DNA of 64,000 nucleotides from Planococcus shenhongbingii (GTDB taxonomy: Bacteria; Bacillota; Bacilli; Bacillales_A; Planococcaceae), in the NCBI RefSeq assembly GCF_030413635.1, contig NZ_CP129235.1:372001-436000 (forward strand). Reading direction: 5' to 3'. Positions 7,443-16,053 of this stretch are shown piece by piece. The notes under the pieces were generated by a model. It ran no database searches. It saw nothing but the letters and a program-made list of their open reading frames with translations, and was not told where the DNA came from. Numbering within the stretch: position 1 is the first letter of the stretch; each line of letters begins with the position of its first letter. Position numbers and translations under genes: made by a program.

Positions 7443-8249
7443 ATGGCTGCTATAGGAACAATACCTGATAATATATCCATGCTGAATGCTTTAGATCATA
7501 TCGGCGAAACGATTTTAATTGCCGACAACACATATACAATAAGATGGATGAATTCAGAAGCATGCAGATTGCTGGCTGAAATTGCCCCGTTGTATGGCAT
7601 AAAAGATTGCAAAGAATTCATCGGGATGAATATGGATGCTTTTCATGCTTATCCGGCGCGTCAAAGAGATATGATGAGCAACTTGACAGAAACGCACCGG
7701 GCGCGGATTAATATACGCAATGAAATAGTCACTGACATCGTGATTACACCGATTAAAGATAATGGTGAAATAATTTCCGGATATATCGTCATGTTAATGG
7801 ATGTTACCACGCAAGCGGAAGAACAGAAGCGTAGTGAGAAGCTGATTAAAGAATTGTCTATTCCAATACTTCACATTTGGGAAAAAACCATCGCATTGCC
7901 GCTAATCGGGGAATTTGATAGATACCGATCTGACGAGTTGATAGCTGTTGTATTAATGGAATGCGCTGACAAAAATATAGAGCATGTGCTGGTTGATTTA
8001 AGCGGCATTACGGAGTTTGAAACACAGATTCGTTATCAAATTCAAATGATGACAGACAGCCTGAAACTGATAGGAACAAATTGCATTTTAGTAGGAATCA
8101 GCCCGAAATTGGCGATGTCTATTGTATCGCTTGAAAGCACTACCCGTACATTCAGTTCGGCCTATGCAGGGTTGAAACACATCATCGAACTGCAAAAACA
8201 GAATGAAAACGAAAAGCGGAAACGCGTGTCCAGCTCAGATAGGCTTTAA
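7443..8249 (+). CDS. PAS-STAS domain protein (RsbR-like co-antagonist or sensor)
   Basis: 268 residues. An N-terminal PAS-like domain (about 12-125; LNALDHIGETILIADNTYTI) is followed by a STAS domain (about 140-255; HVLVDLSGITEFETQ ... LVGISPKLA). The DLSG loop is where STAS proteins of the RsbR/SpoIIAA group are phosphorylated or contact their kinase. RsbR-type proteins build stressosomes that release sigma-B, but no kinase, phosphatase or sigma factor is adjacent, so a free-standing sensor role is inference. Start behind AAGGTGG. Confidence 0.8.
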   Translation: MAAIGTIPDNISMLNALDHIGETILIADNTYTIRWMNSEACRLLAEIAPLYGIKDCKEFIGMNMDAFHAYPARQRDMMSNLTETHRARINIRNEIVTDIVITPIKDNGEIISGYIVMLMDVTTQAEEQKRSEKLIKELSIPILHIWEKTIALPLIGEFDRYRSDELIAVVLMECADKNIEHVLVDLSGITEFETQIRYQIQMMTDSLKLIGTNCILVGISPKLAMSIVSLESTTRTFSSAYAGLKHIIELQKQNENEKRKRVSSSDRL

Positions 8250-8254
8250 ACCAA

Positions 8255-8297
8255 AATAAAACAGCTTATCCAAAAGAGGATAAGCTGTTTTATTTTA
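8255..8297. terminator. Bidirectional terminator
   Basis: AATAAAACAGCTTATCC / GGATAAGCTGTTTTATT, a 17-bp perfect stem with A/T flanks, between the convergent PAS-STAS gene and the HxlR-family gene whose stop lies inside the right arm. Confidence 0.9.
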
Positions 8298-8622
8298 TTT
8301 CTGATGTTTCGGCCGGTTCGACCCAAGTTTGTGACCAGTTTTGGATTTCATCCATTACAGGTTTTAAAGAAAATCCTTTTTCGGTTAACTCATATTCAAT
8401 CCGGACTGGAGTTTCAGGATAAACGGTGCGGGTGACGAGTCCTTGAGCTTCCAAATTCTTTAATCGTTCCGACAAGAGACGGCCACTAATACCGATAACC
8501 TCAGTTAGGTGGCTAAAACGCTGAGGTCCGGATAACAGCTGATAAATGATCAAACCGGTCCATCGCTGGCTTAGAAGCGAAATTGCACTTTCGAATCGGG
8601 GACAAATGACAGTAGTATCCAT
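8290..8622 (-). CDS. catR: HxlR/DUF24-family redox repressor, CatR/YodB-like
   Basis: 110 residues, winged helix. The N-terminus VICPRFESAISLLSQRW places a single cysteine at residue 7, the redox Cys of B. subtilis YodB (Cys6) and CatR (Cys7). The C-terminal cysteines of YodB are absent here, which makes it CatR-like: quinones or diamide would release DNA through intermolecular disulfides between Cys7 residues. It is divergent from a CatE-like dioxygenase whose promoter carries TTAC-N5-GTAA, the CatR site as I recall it. Start ATG behind AAGGAGTGA. Confidence 0.85.
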   Translation of the reverse strand: MDTTVICPRFESAISLLSQRWTGLIIYQLLSGPQRFSHLTEVIGISGRLLSERLKNLEAQGLVTRTVYPETPVRIEYELTEKGFSLKPVMDEIQNWSQTWVEPAETSEIK

Positions 8623-8684
8623 TCAGATCACTCCTTTTTTATATAATAGCACAAATAGCTTGTAGAATAAAAGAATAAGGTTAC

Positions 8685-8713
8685 TTGACATATTTAACTT
8701 CTTTTAATATAAT
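8685..8713 (+). promoter_or_regulatory. Consensus promoter of the catE-like gene
   Basis: TTGACA (8685-8690), 17-bp spacer, TATAAT (8708-8713): a perfect sigma-A promoter that would need a repressor to keep it silent. Confidence 0.85.
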
Positions 8714-8716
8714 TAG

Positions 8717-8729
8717 TTACATAAAGTAA
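8717..8729. promoter_or_regulatory. CatR-type operator TTAC-N5-GTAA
   Basis: TTAC ATAAA GTAA immediately downstream of the -10, overlapping the predicted transcription start. A half site (TTAC at 8681) lies against the -35. This matches the inverted repeat reported for CatR control of catDE in B. subtilis. Confidence 0.75.
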
Positions 8730-8752
8730 CCAATGAAATGGGGATATTAATA

Positions 8753-9604
8753 ATGAACTTTCATGAGAAACCGGTAACGTATGTTGGAGAAGTAGGATTA
8801 AAAGTATTAAATTTAAAAGATATGACTAATTTTTATAAAGATATTATCGGGCTTGAAGTAATCGATGAAACAGAAAACACAGCAGTTTTAGGAGCAGGCG
8901 GAAACGCGTTGTTAAAGCTTGAAGCCATTGACGGATTAATTCCAAAAAGAGGCCGTTATGCTGGACTTTATCATTTAGCGATTTTACTGCCCAACCGGAA
9001 AGAATTGGCGAAATCGCTGATTCACCTTCATAACCAGGGAATTCGTCTTGGATCTTCTGATCATTTGGTCAGTGAAGCATTGTACTTGAGTGATCCGGAA
9101 GGCAACGGCATTGAAATATACCGGGACCGGGAACCAGAGGAATGGAATTGGAACGGCGGTCAAGTGGATATGGCGGTTGACCCAATTGATGCAGAAGGTC
9201 TTTTGCAGACAGCACAGGAAGCGGGAGAAGCTTGGCAGGGAATGCCTGCAGGCACTGTTATGGGACATATCCATCTTCATGTTTCAAACTTGCAGGAAGC
9301 TCAAAAATTCTATGTGGATGGTCTCGGGTTTGAAATCGTTACATCAATGGGCGGACAGGCACTGTTTATCGCGGATCAGAAATACCACCACCATATTGGC
9401 TTGAATGTTTGGAACGGCGTCGGCATCCCAGCGCTCCCGGAAAAAGAAGCTGGCTTGCATTACTATACATTGGTTTTGGAAAACGCAGAAAAACGCAGCC
9501 GCTTGGCTGAACATCTCCAAGCAATGGGAGCAGAAATTATTGAACATCCAGATTACCTCGAAACAAAAGATCCATCCGGAAACTTGATCCGTTTGACGGT
9601 CTAA
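8753..9604 (+). CDS. catE: VOC-family extradiol dioxygenase, CatE-like (catechol 2,3-dioxygenase)
   Basis: 283 residues from the ATG placed after GGGGAT; an ATG at 8738 has no ribosome site and would lie too close to the operator. Two tandem glyoxalase-fold modules are visible: EVGLKVLNLKDMTNFYKDIIG with SDPEGNGIEIY, and GHIHLHVSNLQEAQKFYVDG with TKDPSGNLIRL. Length and layout fit B. subtilis CatE, a metal-dependent ring-cleaving enzyme that removes catechols and quinone stress. The divergent CatR-like repressor supports this. Confidence 0.85.
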   Translation: MNFHEKPVTYVGEVGLKVLNLKDMTNFYKDIIGLEVIDETENTAVLGAGGNALLKLEAIDGLIPKRGRYAGLYHLAILLPNRKELAKSLIHLHNQGIRLGSSDHLVSEALYLSDPEGNGIEIYRDREPEEWNWNGGQVDMAVDPIDAEGLLQTAQEAGEAWQGMPAGTVMGHIHLHVSNLQEAQKFYVDGLGFEIVTSMGGQALFIADQKYHHHIGLNVWNGVGIPALPEKEAGLHYYTLVLENAEKRSRLAEHLQAMGAEIIEHPDYLETKDPSGNLIRLTV

Positions 9605-9605
9605 T

Positions 9606-9644
9606 AAAAAAAGCCGACTCTATCAATCAGAGTCGGCTTTTTTT
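9606..9644. terminator. Bidirectional terminator
   Basis: AAAAAGCCGACTCT / AGAGTCGGCTTTTT stem with T-rich flanks on both sides, shared by the catE-like gene and the convergent gene at 9623. Confidence 0.9.
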
Positions 9645-9907
9645 GTTGGCGGAAAAGGTTTTTCGCAACTCTCATCGAAATTGCGATAGGGGTTTTCATT
9701 TTTTGCTGTCGCTGTATTAACAGGGCTAGCTGTTGTGTTGAAAACTTCTGTTTCTTCTGTAGGGTGATTTTGCCGTGTTTCCATATATGCATACATTCTT
9801 TCCTGGCTTTTCAACTCTTCGAGTGGATTGCCGGAATAAGATAAAAGGATTAATCCAAATGCGCCGACGATTAAAGTGATGCCCAAAAGTGAAAGGAATC
9901 CCTTCAT
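9623..9907 (-). CDS. Small membrane-anchored protein, unknown
   Basis: 94 residues. One N-terminal helix (about 3-23, FLSLLGITLIVGAFGLILLSY) and a polar, probably extracellular or cytoplasmic tail ending ENPYRNFDESCEKPFPPTK. The ATG follows AGGCGGGA. The stop lies in the terminator stem. No family recognised. Confidence 0.6.
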   Translation of the reverse strand: MKGFLSLLGITLIVGAFGLILLSYSGNPLEELKSQERMYAYMETRQNHPTEETEVFNTTASPVNTATAKNENPYRNFDESCEKPFPPTKKADSD

Positions 9908-10059
9908 GATAAATCCCGCCTTTTTATATTTGCTCTATTTGCTTATGATTTAGAACGAATCTGAAAACAGAAAGTTCCCTCTTGCTGAAGATGCCTGTTA
10001 TAGCGATACTAGAAGGAAGAAAAGTATTTGTAGAATGAATCAAAAAAGGAGGAATGAGA

Positions 10060-11130
10060 ATGATTGCATTGGAGACGGAAATTTGCCAGCTCTTTGGCAT
10101 CCAACATCCGATTATTCAAGCGGGTATGGCTGGCGGCCCAACTACTGTGGAATTGGTAACGGCTGTGGGTGAAGCGGGCGGCCTTGGGACTCTGGGAGCG
10201 GCTTATATGGCACCGGAGGCGATGAAAAAAGCAATTGCTGATATTAAGGTGAAAACGCTAAAGCCTTTTGCGGTAAATATTTTTGCTTCAAATGAAAAAG
10301 ACGATTTTAGCCGATTGGAAGAAGTGCAAAAAGCATTACGCCCTTTCCGTTCCGAATTGAAAATTGAAGAAGTCTCATCATCTTATTCCTCTCCTGACTG
10401 GAGCAAAGAGCAGTTTCGTATTTGCATCGAAGAAGGCGTGCCAATCATCAGTACAGCTTTTGGTTGTTTGTCTCCTGATCAAATGAAAATAGCCAAAGAA
10501 CGGGGAATAAAAGTGATCACAATGGTCACTACAGTAAAAGAAGCGCTTCAGGCCGAGCAAGCGGGCGCTGATGCGGTTGTTGCACAGGGAAGCGAAGCGG
10601 GAGGGCATCGCAGTACATTTTCAATGGACCAGCATCCTAGTGGAGCATTGATTGGAACGATGTCATTGGTCCCTCAAGTCGTAGATGCTATCCGGATTCC
10701 TGTAATTGCGGCAGGAGGGATTACAGACGGGCGGGGACTCATTTCTTCACTTGTCTTAGGAGCGCAGGCGGTCCAAGTCGGAACCCGCTTTTTGAGTTCT
10801 AAAGAGTCGGGCGCACATCGGGTCTACAAGCAAGCAATTTTGGACAGCGATGAAGAAAGTACAGTGATCACCAAAAGTTTTTCAGGAAGACCGGCCCGTG
10901 GAATTAAAAATCGCTTTATCGAAGAATTCGAAAAGACAAAGATTGATCCATTGCCGTTTCCTTCCCAAAATACCATTACTAAAGATATCCGTGCTGCTGC
11001 CGCCCGAAACAATGACCCGGAATTTATGTCGTTATGGGCAGGCCAGTCAACCCGTTCGTTGACAGAAGAGCAAAGCGCAGCGGAAATAATAGAATCTATC
11101 ATAAAGCAGGCCCGGCAAATTCTCCGCTAA
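10060..11130 (+). CDS. Nitronate monooxygenase (2-nitropropane dioxygenase family)
   Basis: 356 residues from the ATG spaced 7 nt from AAGGAGG; an ATG two codons earlier is too close. TIM-barrel flavoenzyme features: HPIIQAGMAGGPTTVELVTAV at the start, VAQGSEAGGHRS (FMN phosphate and active-site loop) and IPVIAAGGITDGRGLISSLVLGAQAVQVGTRF. Oxidises alkyl nitronates such as propionate 3-nitronate using FMN and O2. Similar in size to B. subtilis YrpB. Single-gene unit. Confidence 0.9.
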   Translation: MIALETEICQLFGIQHPIIQAGMAGGPTTVELVTAVGEAGGLGTLGAAYMAPEAMKKAIADIKVKTLKPFAVNIFASNEKDDFSRLEEVQKALRPFRSELKIEEVSSSYSSPDWSKEQFRICIEEGVPIISTAFGCLSPDQMKIAKERGIKVITMVTTVKEALQAEQAGADAVVAQGSEAGGHRSTFSMDQHPSGALIGTMSLVPQVVDAIRIPVIAAGGITDGRGLISSLVLGAQAVQVGTRFLSSKESGAHRVYKQAILDSDEESTVITKSFSGRPARGIKNRFIEEFEKTKIDPLPFPSQNTITKDIRAAAARNNDPEFMSLWAGQSTRSLTEEQSAAEIIESIIKQARQILR

Positions 11131-11164
11131 TGGTTCATTTCTAAATATCCTTAGTGTCTGTTTT

Positions 11165-11200
11165 AATCCGATTTCTCCCAAAGGAAATCGGATTTTTATT
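11165..11200 (+). terminator. Terminator
   Basis: AATCCGATTTC / GAAATCGGATT stem with trailing T run. Confidence 0.85.
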
Positions 11201-11320
11201 GTTCAGAACCAATATGTAGAATAGGTGGATGCCTATGGTTGCCAGGAAATGAAACTTTTAAGTTGAATGTCCGTATACTTACTATAAGAAAAATAGCCGG
11301 AAGTTAAAGGGGAATTCATT

Positions 11321-13012
11321 ATGGGAAGTATATTATTGTTTGCAGCTGCAGTGTCGCTCGCGGCGGCTTTTATTGTTGTGCCTCTGACAGGAATAGGCGG
11401 TGGGAAAAAAGGAAATGACAAACCTGCCCAATCATTTATCGTGCCGGGAATCATTTTTGTTTTCATCATTGGAACGCTAATTGTGGCCGGGTATTATTAT
11501 TTTGCAAATCTCGATAGAAATATAATGTCATTGTGGCCGGTACTGTTAATCACTTCAGCTTTTGGTGCGCTGCTTTCACGCGGCAACGAGCAGAAAGTGA
11601 AATCATTATTGTTTGTAGGGGCAGTGGCTTTCGCAGGTTATGTATTGACCGCCCCTTTGTTTAATGCTTCTGAAAAATACGAAGCAGTAGCGATGGATGA
11701 GCAAGTGGAAATTGAGGCGTTCGATGAAATGCAAACCCCTGCCAGTGTCCCGCCAAAGTTTGCGCGCAACAAAATGAAAAAAGCATTCGGGCAAGTGCCG
11801 GATACGAGTTATTATGAACTTGGGAGCTTGCAAGTGCAAAAGGTTGAAGGAGAATATGTCTATATCGCACCTGTGGAATTTTCAGGATTTTTCAAATGGT
11901 GGAACGGAGATTCGACTCCAGGCTATTTCACCATGAGTGCAACCGATGCATCAGCAAATCCTAAATTTGTTAAGGCGGAAATGATTTATACGCCATCTTC
12001 TTATTTTAATAAAAACATCGAGCGCCATATGCGCCTGGAAAAACCGGAGGCGATTTTTTATGGGGATTCACAGTTGGAGATTGATGACAGCGGAAAGCCG
12101 TTTTATATCCGTTCCTATGGTGAATTCATCTCTGCCCGAAACGGTTTTGCTGTAAAAGGAATAATGGCCGTAGATCCGGCTACAGGCCAAGCGGAAAGTT
12201 ATCCGCTTGAAGAAGTTCCAGCGTTTATCGATGGAGCAGTTTCACCGGAATCAGTCAGTCTGGAAAACAGTTATTACGGAAACTATGTCCATGGCTTTTG
12301 GAACAGCAAATTCGGCAAAAAAGATGTGAAACTGCCATCAAATGAAGGGACAGAAGCAAATGTCAGCCCCATCTTTGATGCAGAAGGCGACATGTACTAC
12401 TTCACCGATTTTACCAGTCCGAAGGAAGGCGTCGATTCAATGCTTGGATATTCATTGACCAATGCCCGCACAGGAGATTCCACTTACTTTACAGGGAATA
12501 TGGAAGATTCCTATATGGATTCACAAGGAAATCTGCAGATTATTGAAAAGCAATTTATCGAAAAAGAGTGGGCAGGCGAGATGCCGGTGCTATACAATTT
12601 CTACGGGGAAGCGAGCTGGCTGACACCGGTTCTTGACTCGAACGGCTTTTTGCAGAATTACTTTATTGTTTCTGCCGCCAATCCAGAAATTTCCGTTTTT
12701 GCTGCTACTCCAAATGAAGCATTGCAATTGTATAAAACTGCGCTTCAAAGAGGCGGCAGCACAGTCAATGGCAGTTCTGACGCTGAAGAAGCAACGGCAT
12801 CAGGCGCCGTCGAGCGAGTGTTTAAAGAAAAAGCTGGAGACTTTACGGTTGTATCATTTTTATTGGAAGATGGAACGAACTTTATTGTTTCTTCCGAGAA
12901 TGTTCCATTAGCCATTTACTTAAAAGAAGCGGATCAAGTGCAAGTGACGTATTTAAAAACAGCAGACTTATTCTTGCCGGTAAAAGAAATGACGATTGAA
13001 GGACTAGAATGA
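11321..13012 (+). CDS. Large membrane protein of unknown function
   Basis: 563 residues. Four N-terminal helices (about 2-22, 39-62, 70-88, 93-112) are followed by about 450 soluble residues, predicted outside the cell. This part has repeated aromatic/Gly-rich segments (VYIAPVEFSGFFKWWNGDS, PGYFTMSATDASANPKFV) and a small C-terminal beta-rich domain. I do not recognise the family. Its own unit: TAAAGGGG-like site at the start, terminator after. Confidence 0.75.
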   Translation: MGSILLFAAAVSLAAAFIVVPLTGIGGGKKGNDKPAQSFIVPGIIFVFIIGTLIVAGYYYFANLDRNIMSLWPVLLITSAFGALLSRGNEQKVKSLLFVGAVAFAGYVLTAPLFNASEKYEAVAMDEQVEIEAFDEMQTPASVPPKFARNKMKKAFGQVPDTSYYELGSLQVQKVEGEYVYIAPVEFSGFFKWWNGDSTPGYFTMSATDASANPKFVKAEMIYTPSSYFNKNIERHMRLEKPEAIFYGDSQLEIDDSGKPFYIRSYGEFISARNGFAVKGIMAVDPATGQAESYPLEEVPAFIDGAVSPESVSLENSYYGNYVHGFWNSKFGKKDVKLPSNEGTEANVSPIFDAEGDMYYFTDFTSPKEGVDSMLGYSLTNARTGDSTYFTGNMEDSYMDSQGNLQIIEKQFIEKEWAGEMPVLYNFYGEASWLTPVLDSNGFLQNYFIVSAANPEISVFAATPNEALQLYKTALQRGGSTVNGSSDAEEATASGAVERVFKEKAGDFTVVSFLLEDGTNFIVSSENVPLAIYLKEADQVQVTYLKTADLFLPVKEMTIEGLE

Positions 13013-13020
13013 AAAACAGG

Positions 13021-13056
13021 AAAATCCTTTTGCTTATCGAGCAGAAGGATTTTTTC
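13021..13056 (+). terminator. Terminator
   Basis: AAATCCTTTTGCT / AGCAGAAGGATTT stem followed by TTTTCTTTT. Confidence 0.8.
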
Positions 13057-13127
13057 TTTTAATAGAGAAACTTAATACTTTATAGAACTTGTTTTTAAGA
13101 TTAAACTGTAGGGAAGAGGTGAGGCAC

Positions 13128-14255
13128 GTGCGAAAAGTATTTTGGATTATTATATTGCTTGTGCTTGTATATTTCGCACGGCCGCTTTGGGAAGATAAAG
13201 CAAGTGAATATGTGGATTTGAGCTTTTTGGATGCAGTTGACCAGAGAATCGATCAAGTGGCAAATGGTCCCACAGTAACTGATGCGTTAGATCAGGCCAA
13301 ACAGTTTACTGTTCAAGTGGGCGGCCAATTGCAGTCTTTTGTCAGTAAAAGTTCTGCGGAAATGCCTGCTGTTGTTGAAAAACCGGAACTGGCTCAAACG
13401 GAATCGCTATTCGCTGTCCACAATGTGACACTTGGAATGACCAAAGAAGAAGCACAAGCGAAAGTCGGTTTGCCTCTCCGTTTGATGGAGAATGAATATG
13501 GCTCTGATTGGCACAGCTACCATCAAAATTATCAAAATTATGTGTTGCTGTCATATGATCAAAATGGGAAAGTCAACGGCATGTTTACCAATCAGGACCT
13601 TATCTCGTCTACAAAAGATATTACTATGAAATCTAATAAAACTCAGGTTCGTTCAGCACTTGGCGTTCCTTTGAAAAGCCTTCAAAAAGGGAATGTCCAG
13701 TACATATTGGATACCCGGGAAGAATATGACGTCTTCAAAATCGACTCTATTTATGTGACTGTATTTTACGATATTCATGAAGAAGATACGGTCACGGCTA
13801 TTCAAGTGATTGACGGAGAAATGGAAGAGCAGCGGCCGAAGATTTATGCAGAACCAAGCAAAGAGCTAAAAGAAGGATTTGAATTTTTGTTGTTCGAGTT
13901 GACCAATTCAGCACGGATTCAAAGAGAACTGCCATTATTGAAGTGGGATGAAGCCGCCCGGACGACGACCCGCAAACATAGTGCTGATATGGCGAAGAAC
14001 CGATACTTCAGCCATACAAACCAGGCAGGGAAATCACCGTTTGACCGCATGAGCGACGACGGCATTACATTCTTTGTAGCCGGCGAAAACTTGGCTTATG
14101 GGCAGTACAGCAGTATTTTCGCTCATGAAGGATTGATGAATTCGATGGGACACCGTAAAAATATTGTCAAACCCGACTTTGGTTATTTAGGAGTCGGAGC
14201 AGCCTTTAATTCTGATCATCAGCCATATTTCACAGCTAACTTCTTTAATAAATAA
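13128..14255 (+). CDS. CAP-domain (SCP/PR-1) secreted or anchored protein, YlbC-like
   Basis: 375 residues from GTG behind GAAGAGGTGAGG; the open frame continues upstream without a ribosome site. An N-terminal hydrophobic segment (about 4-19, FWIIILLVLVYFARPLW) serves as signal or anchor. A middle domain (about 100-230, FAVHNVTLGMTKEEAQAKVG) matches the CAP-associated N-terminal domain. The C-terminal CAP domain (about 250-375) has ARTTTRKHSADMAKNRYFSH and GENLAYG, the usual His/Glu cavity residues. Function of the bacterial family is unclear. Confidence 0.85.
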   Translation: MRKVFWIIILLVLVYFARPLWEDKASEYVDLSFLDAVDQRIDQVANGPTVTDALDQAKQFTVQVGGQLQSFVSKSSAEMPAVVEKPELAQTESLFAVHNVTLGMTKEEAQAKVGLPLRLMENEYGSDWHSYHQNYQNYVLLSYDQNGKVNGMFTNQDLISSTKDITMKSNKTQVRSALGVPLKSLQKGNVQYILDTREEYDVFKIDSIYVTVFYDIHEEDTVTAIQVIDGEMEEQRPKIYAEPSKELKEGFEFLLFELTNSARIQRELPLLKWDEAARTTTRKHSADMAKNRYFSHTNQAGKSPFDRMSDDGITFFVAGENLAYGQYSSIFAHEGLMNSMGHRKNIVKPDFGYLGVGAAFNSDHQPYFTANFFNK

Positions 14256-14406
14256 CACAAAGGCATCCGTAAAATTTTTATGGATGTTTTTTCATTTGTT
14301 AGAGCATCCGGTATAGCGGTATAAAAAGTTTGGGATTGCTAATAAATAAAGTGTCGCATATTCATGGTAAACTGGGTATACAGAAAAAAGAAAGGAAGTG
14401 AGCTGT

Positions 14407-15486
14407 GTGACAAACAAGCTTTGGTTTCAAGCGGGTGTAGGCATTATATTGGCTTTAGTCATTATTCGTTTATTTATAGAAGTCCAGGCCATCTTTGACC
14501 CATTTTTCATTATTGCGCAAACTATATTTGTGCCTTTGCTGCTCGGAGGCGTTCTTTTTTATCTCAGCCGGCCGCTGCTTCATGTTTTAGAGAAGCGTAA
14601 ATTTCCAAGATGGGCAGGAGTCCTTACAATTCTGCTGCTGATTGTCCTTATTTTTTACTTGCTATATGCCATGATTGGCCCAATGGTAACAAAACAAGTC
14701 AATGCACTTGTTGAAAATGCACCGGCAATTATTCAAGGCGTAGAAGATTATACTCAATATTTATTCGATCAGCGTAATCGTTTGCCTGCATCAATTGAAG
14801 AACAGGTCAATAGCATGTCCGGAAGTATAGGGGAGTGGGCCAGCAATATCGGGGGATGGATTCTTTCATTCCTGGCAAGCTTTATTTCAGGTGTCGTTAC
14901 GCTTGTTCTTGTGCCGTTCTTCTTGATTTACCTTCTTTTAGACCATCAGAAGTTCGCACCATTTGTTGCCGGATTCTTTAAAGGAGAGCGAAAAACGTGG
15001 ATTCGGAAAACGTTAAGTGACGTCGACCATACGTTGAAGTCCTACATTCAAGGGCAGTTATTTGTCAGCTTTTTAGTCGGCATCATGCTGCTGATCGGGT
15101 ATCTGATTATCGGACTAGAATATGCATTATTGCTTTCAATCATTGGAATGGCGACCAACGTTATTCCGTTTCTTGGACCGTATATCGCCGTAATTCCGGC
15201 CATTATCATTGCGCTTGTCCAAGATCCGATTATGGCAGTTTACGTGGGAATCATTATGCTTGTTGCCCAGCAGATTGAAAGCAACCTCATTACGCCAAAC
15301 GTTATGGGGAACGCGCTTGACGTGCATCCGTTGACCGTCATCACCTTGATCTTAGCCGCTGGGAATATAGCCGGCTTATGGGGGATTATCCTCGCTATCC
15401 CTGTCTATGCGGTCATCAAGACGATTGCCAAAAACGTCTATGCACGCCGTGAAGAAATACGCGATACCGCAACAAAAGAAATATAG
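14407..15486 (+). CDS. AI-2E family transporter (UPF0118-type permease)
   Basis: 359 residues from GTG at 14407, spaced 8 nt from AAAGGAAG; the GTG at 14398 is part of that ribosome site. About eight membrane helices with the family pattern PFLGPYIAVIPAIIIAL and QQIESNLITPNVMGNALDVHPLTVI. Named after E. coli TqsA; members export autoinducer-2 or work as Na+/H+ antiporters, so the substrate is open. Similar to B. subtilis YrrI/YtvI/YubA. Confidence 0.9.
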   Translation: MTNKLWFQAGVGIILALVIIRLFIEVQAIFDPFFIIAQTIFVPLLLGGVLFYLSRPLLHVLEKRKFPRWAGVLTILLLIVLIFYLLYAMIGPMVTKQVNALVENAPAIIQGVEDYTQYLFDQRNRLPASIEEQVNSMSGSIGEWASNIGGWILSFLASFISGVVTLVLVPFFLIYLLLDHQKFAPFVAGFFKGERKTWIRKTLSDVDHTLKSYIQGQLFVSFLVGIMLLIGYLIIGLEYALLLSIIGMATNVIPFLGPYIAVIPAIIIALVQDPIMAVYVGIIMLVAQQIESNLITPNVMGNALDVHPLTVITLILAAGNIAGLWGIILAIPVYAVIKTIAKNVYARREEIRDTATKEI

Positions 15487-15492
15487 GGCTGC

Positions 15493-15526
15493 ACCCCCTG
15501 CAAATCATTTTGCAGGGGGTTTTTTC
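15493..15526 (+). terminator. Terminator
   Basis: ACCCCCTGCAAA / TTTGCAGGGGGT, a 12-bp perfect stem, then T6. Confidence 0.9.
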
Positions 15527-15541
15527 GTGAATAGATATTGC

Positions 15542-15570
15542 TTGACGATTAATAGTATACCCCCTAAACT
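15542..15570 (+). promoter_or_regulatory. Promoter of marR-MMPL operon
   Basis: TTGACG (15542-15547), 17-bp spacer, TAAACT (15565-15570). The spacer, -10 and start site lie inside the large palindrome that follows. Confidence 0.65.
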
Positions 15571-15600
15571 AATTATTATTAGTTGAGGGGGTATACTATT
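15551..15600. promoter_or_regulatory. Large palindromic operator before MarR-type gene
   Basis: Inverted repeat with two 23-nt arms (15551-15573 and 15578-15600), 4-nt centre, one mismatch. Each arm contains AGTATACCCCCT or its complement. It covers the -10 and start site, and its right arm contains the ribosome site AGGGGG of the TTG start at 15601. It is a probable autoregulatory operator, and as RNA it could also hide the ribosome site. Confidence 0.8.
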
Positions 15601-16053
15601 TTGGATATTCGAATAAAAGAGGCGGTCGATCTCTTTCAAGAAGTGATGTTCTACGGAACAGAACGCGTCATCAAATCCATCGATGATCCGCTATGGAAAG
15701 AGTTTTCACCGGAACAGATTCAAATGCTGAAACTGGTCAGCAAAGAAAAGCGCATCACCTCCAGCAGGCTAGCTGCATTGCAGGCGGTACATAAAAGTGC
15801 GATTTCCAGCCGCATCAAAAAATTGCTGCAAAAAGATGTTATCCGCTTTGTTCAGACGGAACAGCAGGACCGTCGCGAAAAATTGGTTGAACTGACGGAC
15901 CGGGGAAAAGAAGTCCTGGTGCAGTCGGATAAAGTATTAACGGATTATATCGAAAATTTATTGGCACAGCACGTAAACGATGAGGAAATCGATCAGTTCT
16001 TGACGATTTTCCGGAAGTTGAAAGACATTATTAAAGCGGATGGAGTGTCGTAA
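15601..16053 (+). CDS. MarR-family transcriptional regulator
   Basis: 150 residues from TTG at 15601, 9 nt after AGGGGG; an in-frame TTG at 15583 lies within the palindrome. Winged-helix pattern: ITSSRLAALQAVHKSAISSR (recognition helix) followed by the wing VIRFVQTEQQDRREKLVELTDRG, i.e. the MarR DR-R-x3-L-T-x2-G signature. Its stop abuts the ATG of an MMPL transporter, so it most likely represses that pump and itself through the upstream palindrome. Confidence 0.9.
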   Translation: MDIRIKEAVDLFQEVMFYGTERVIKSIDDPLWKEFSPEQIQMLKLVSKEKRITSSRLAALQAVHKSAISSRIKKLLQKDVIRFVQTEQQDRREKLVELTDRGKEVLVQSDKVLTDYIENLLAQHVNDEEIDQFLTIFRKLKDIIKADGVS

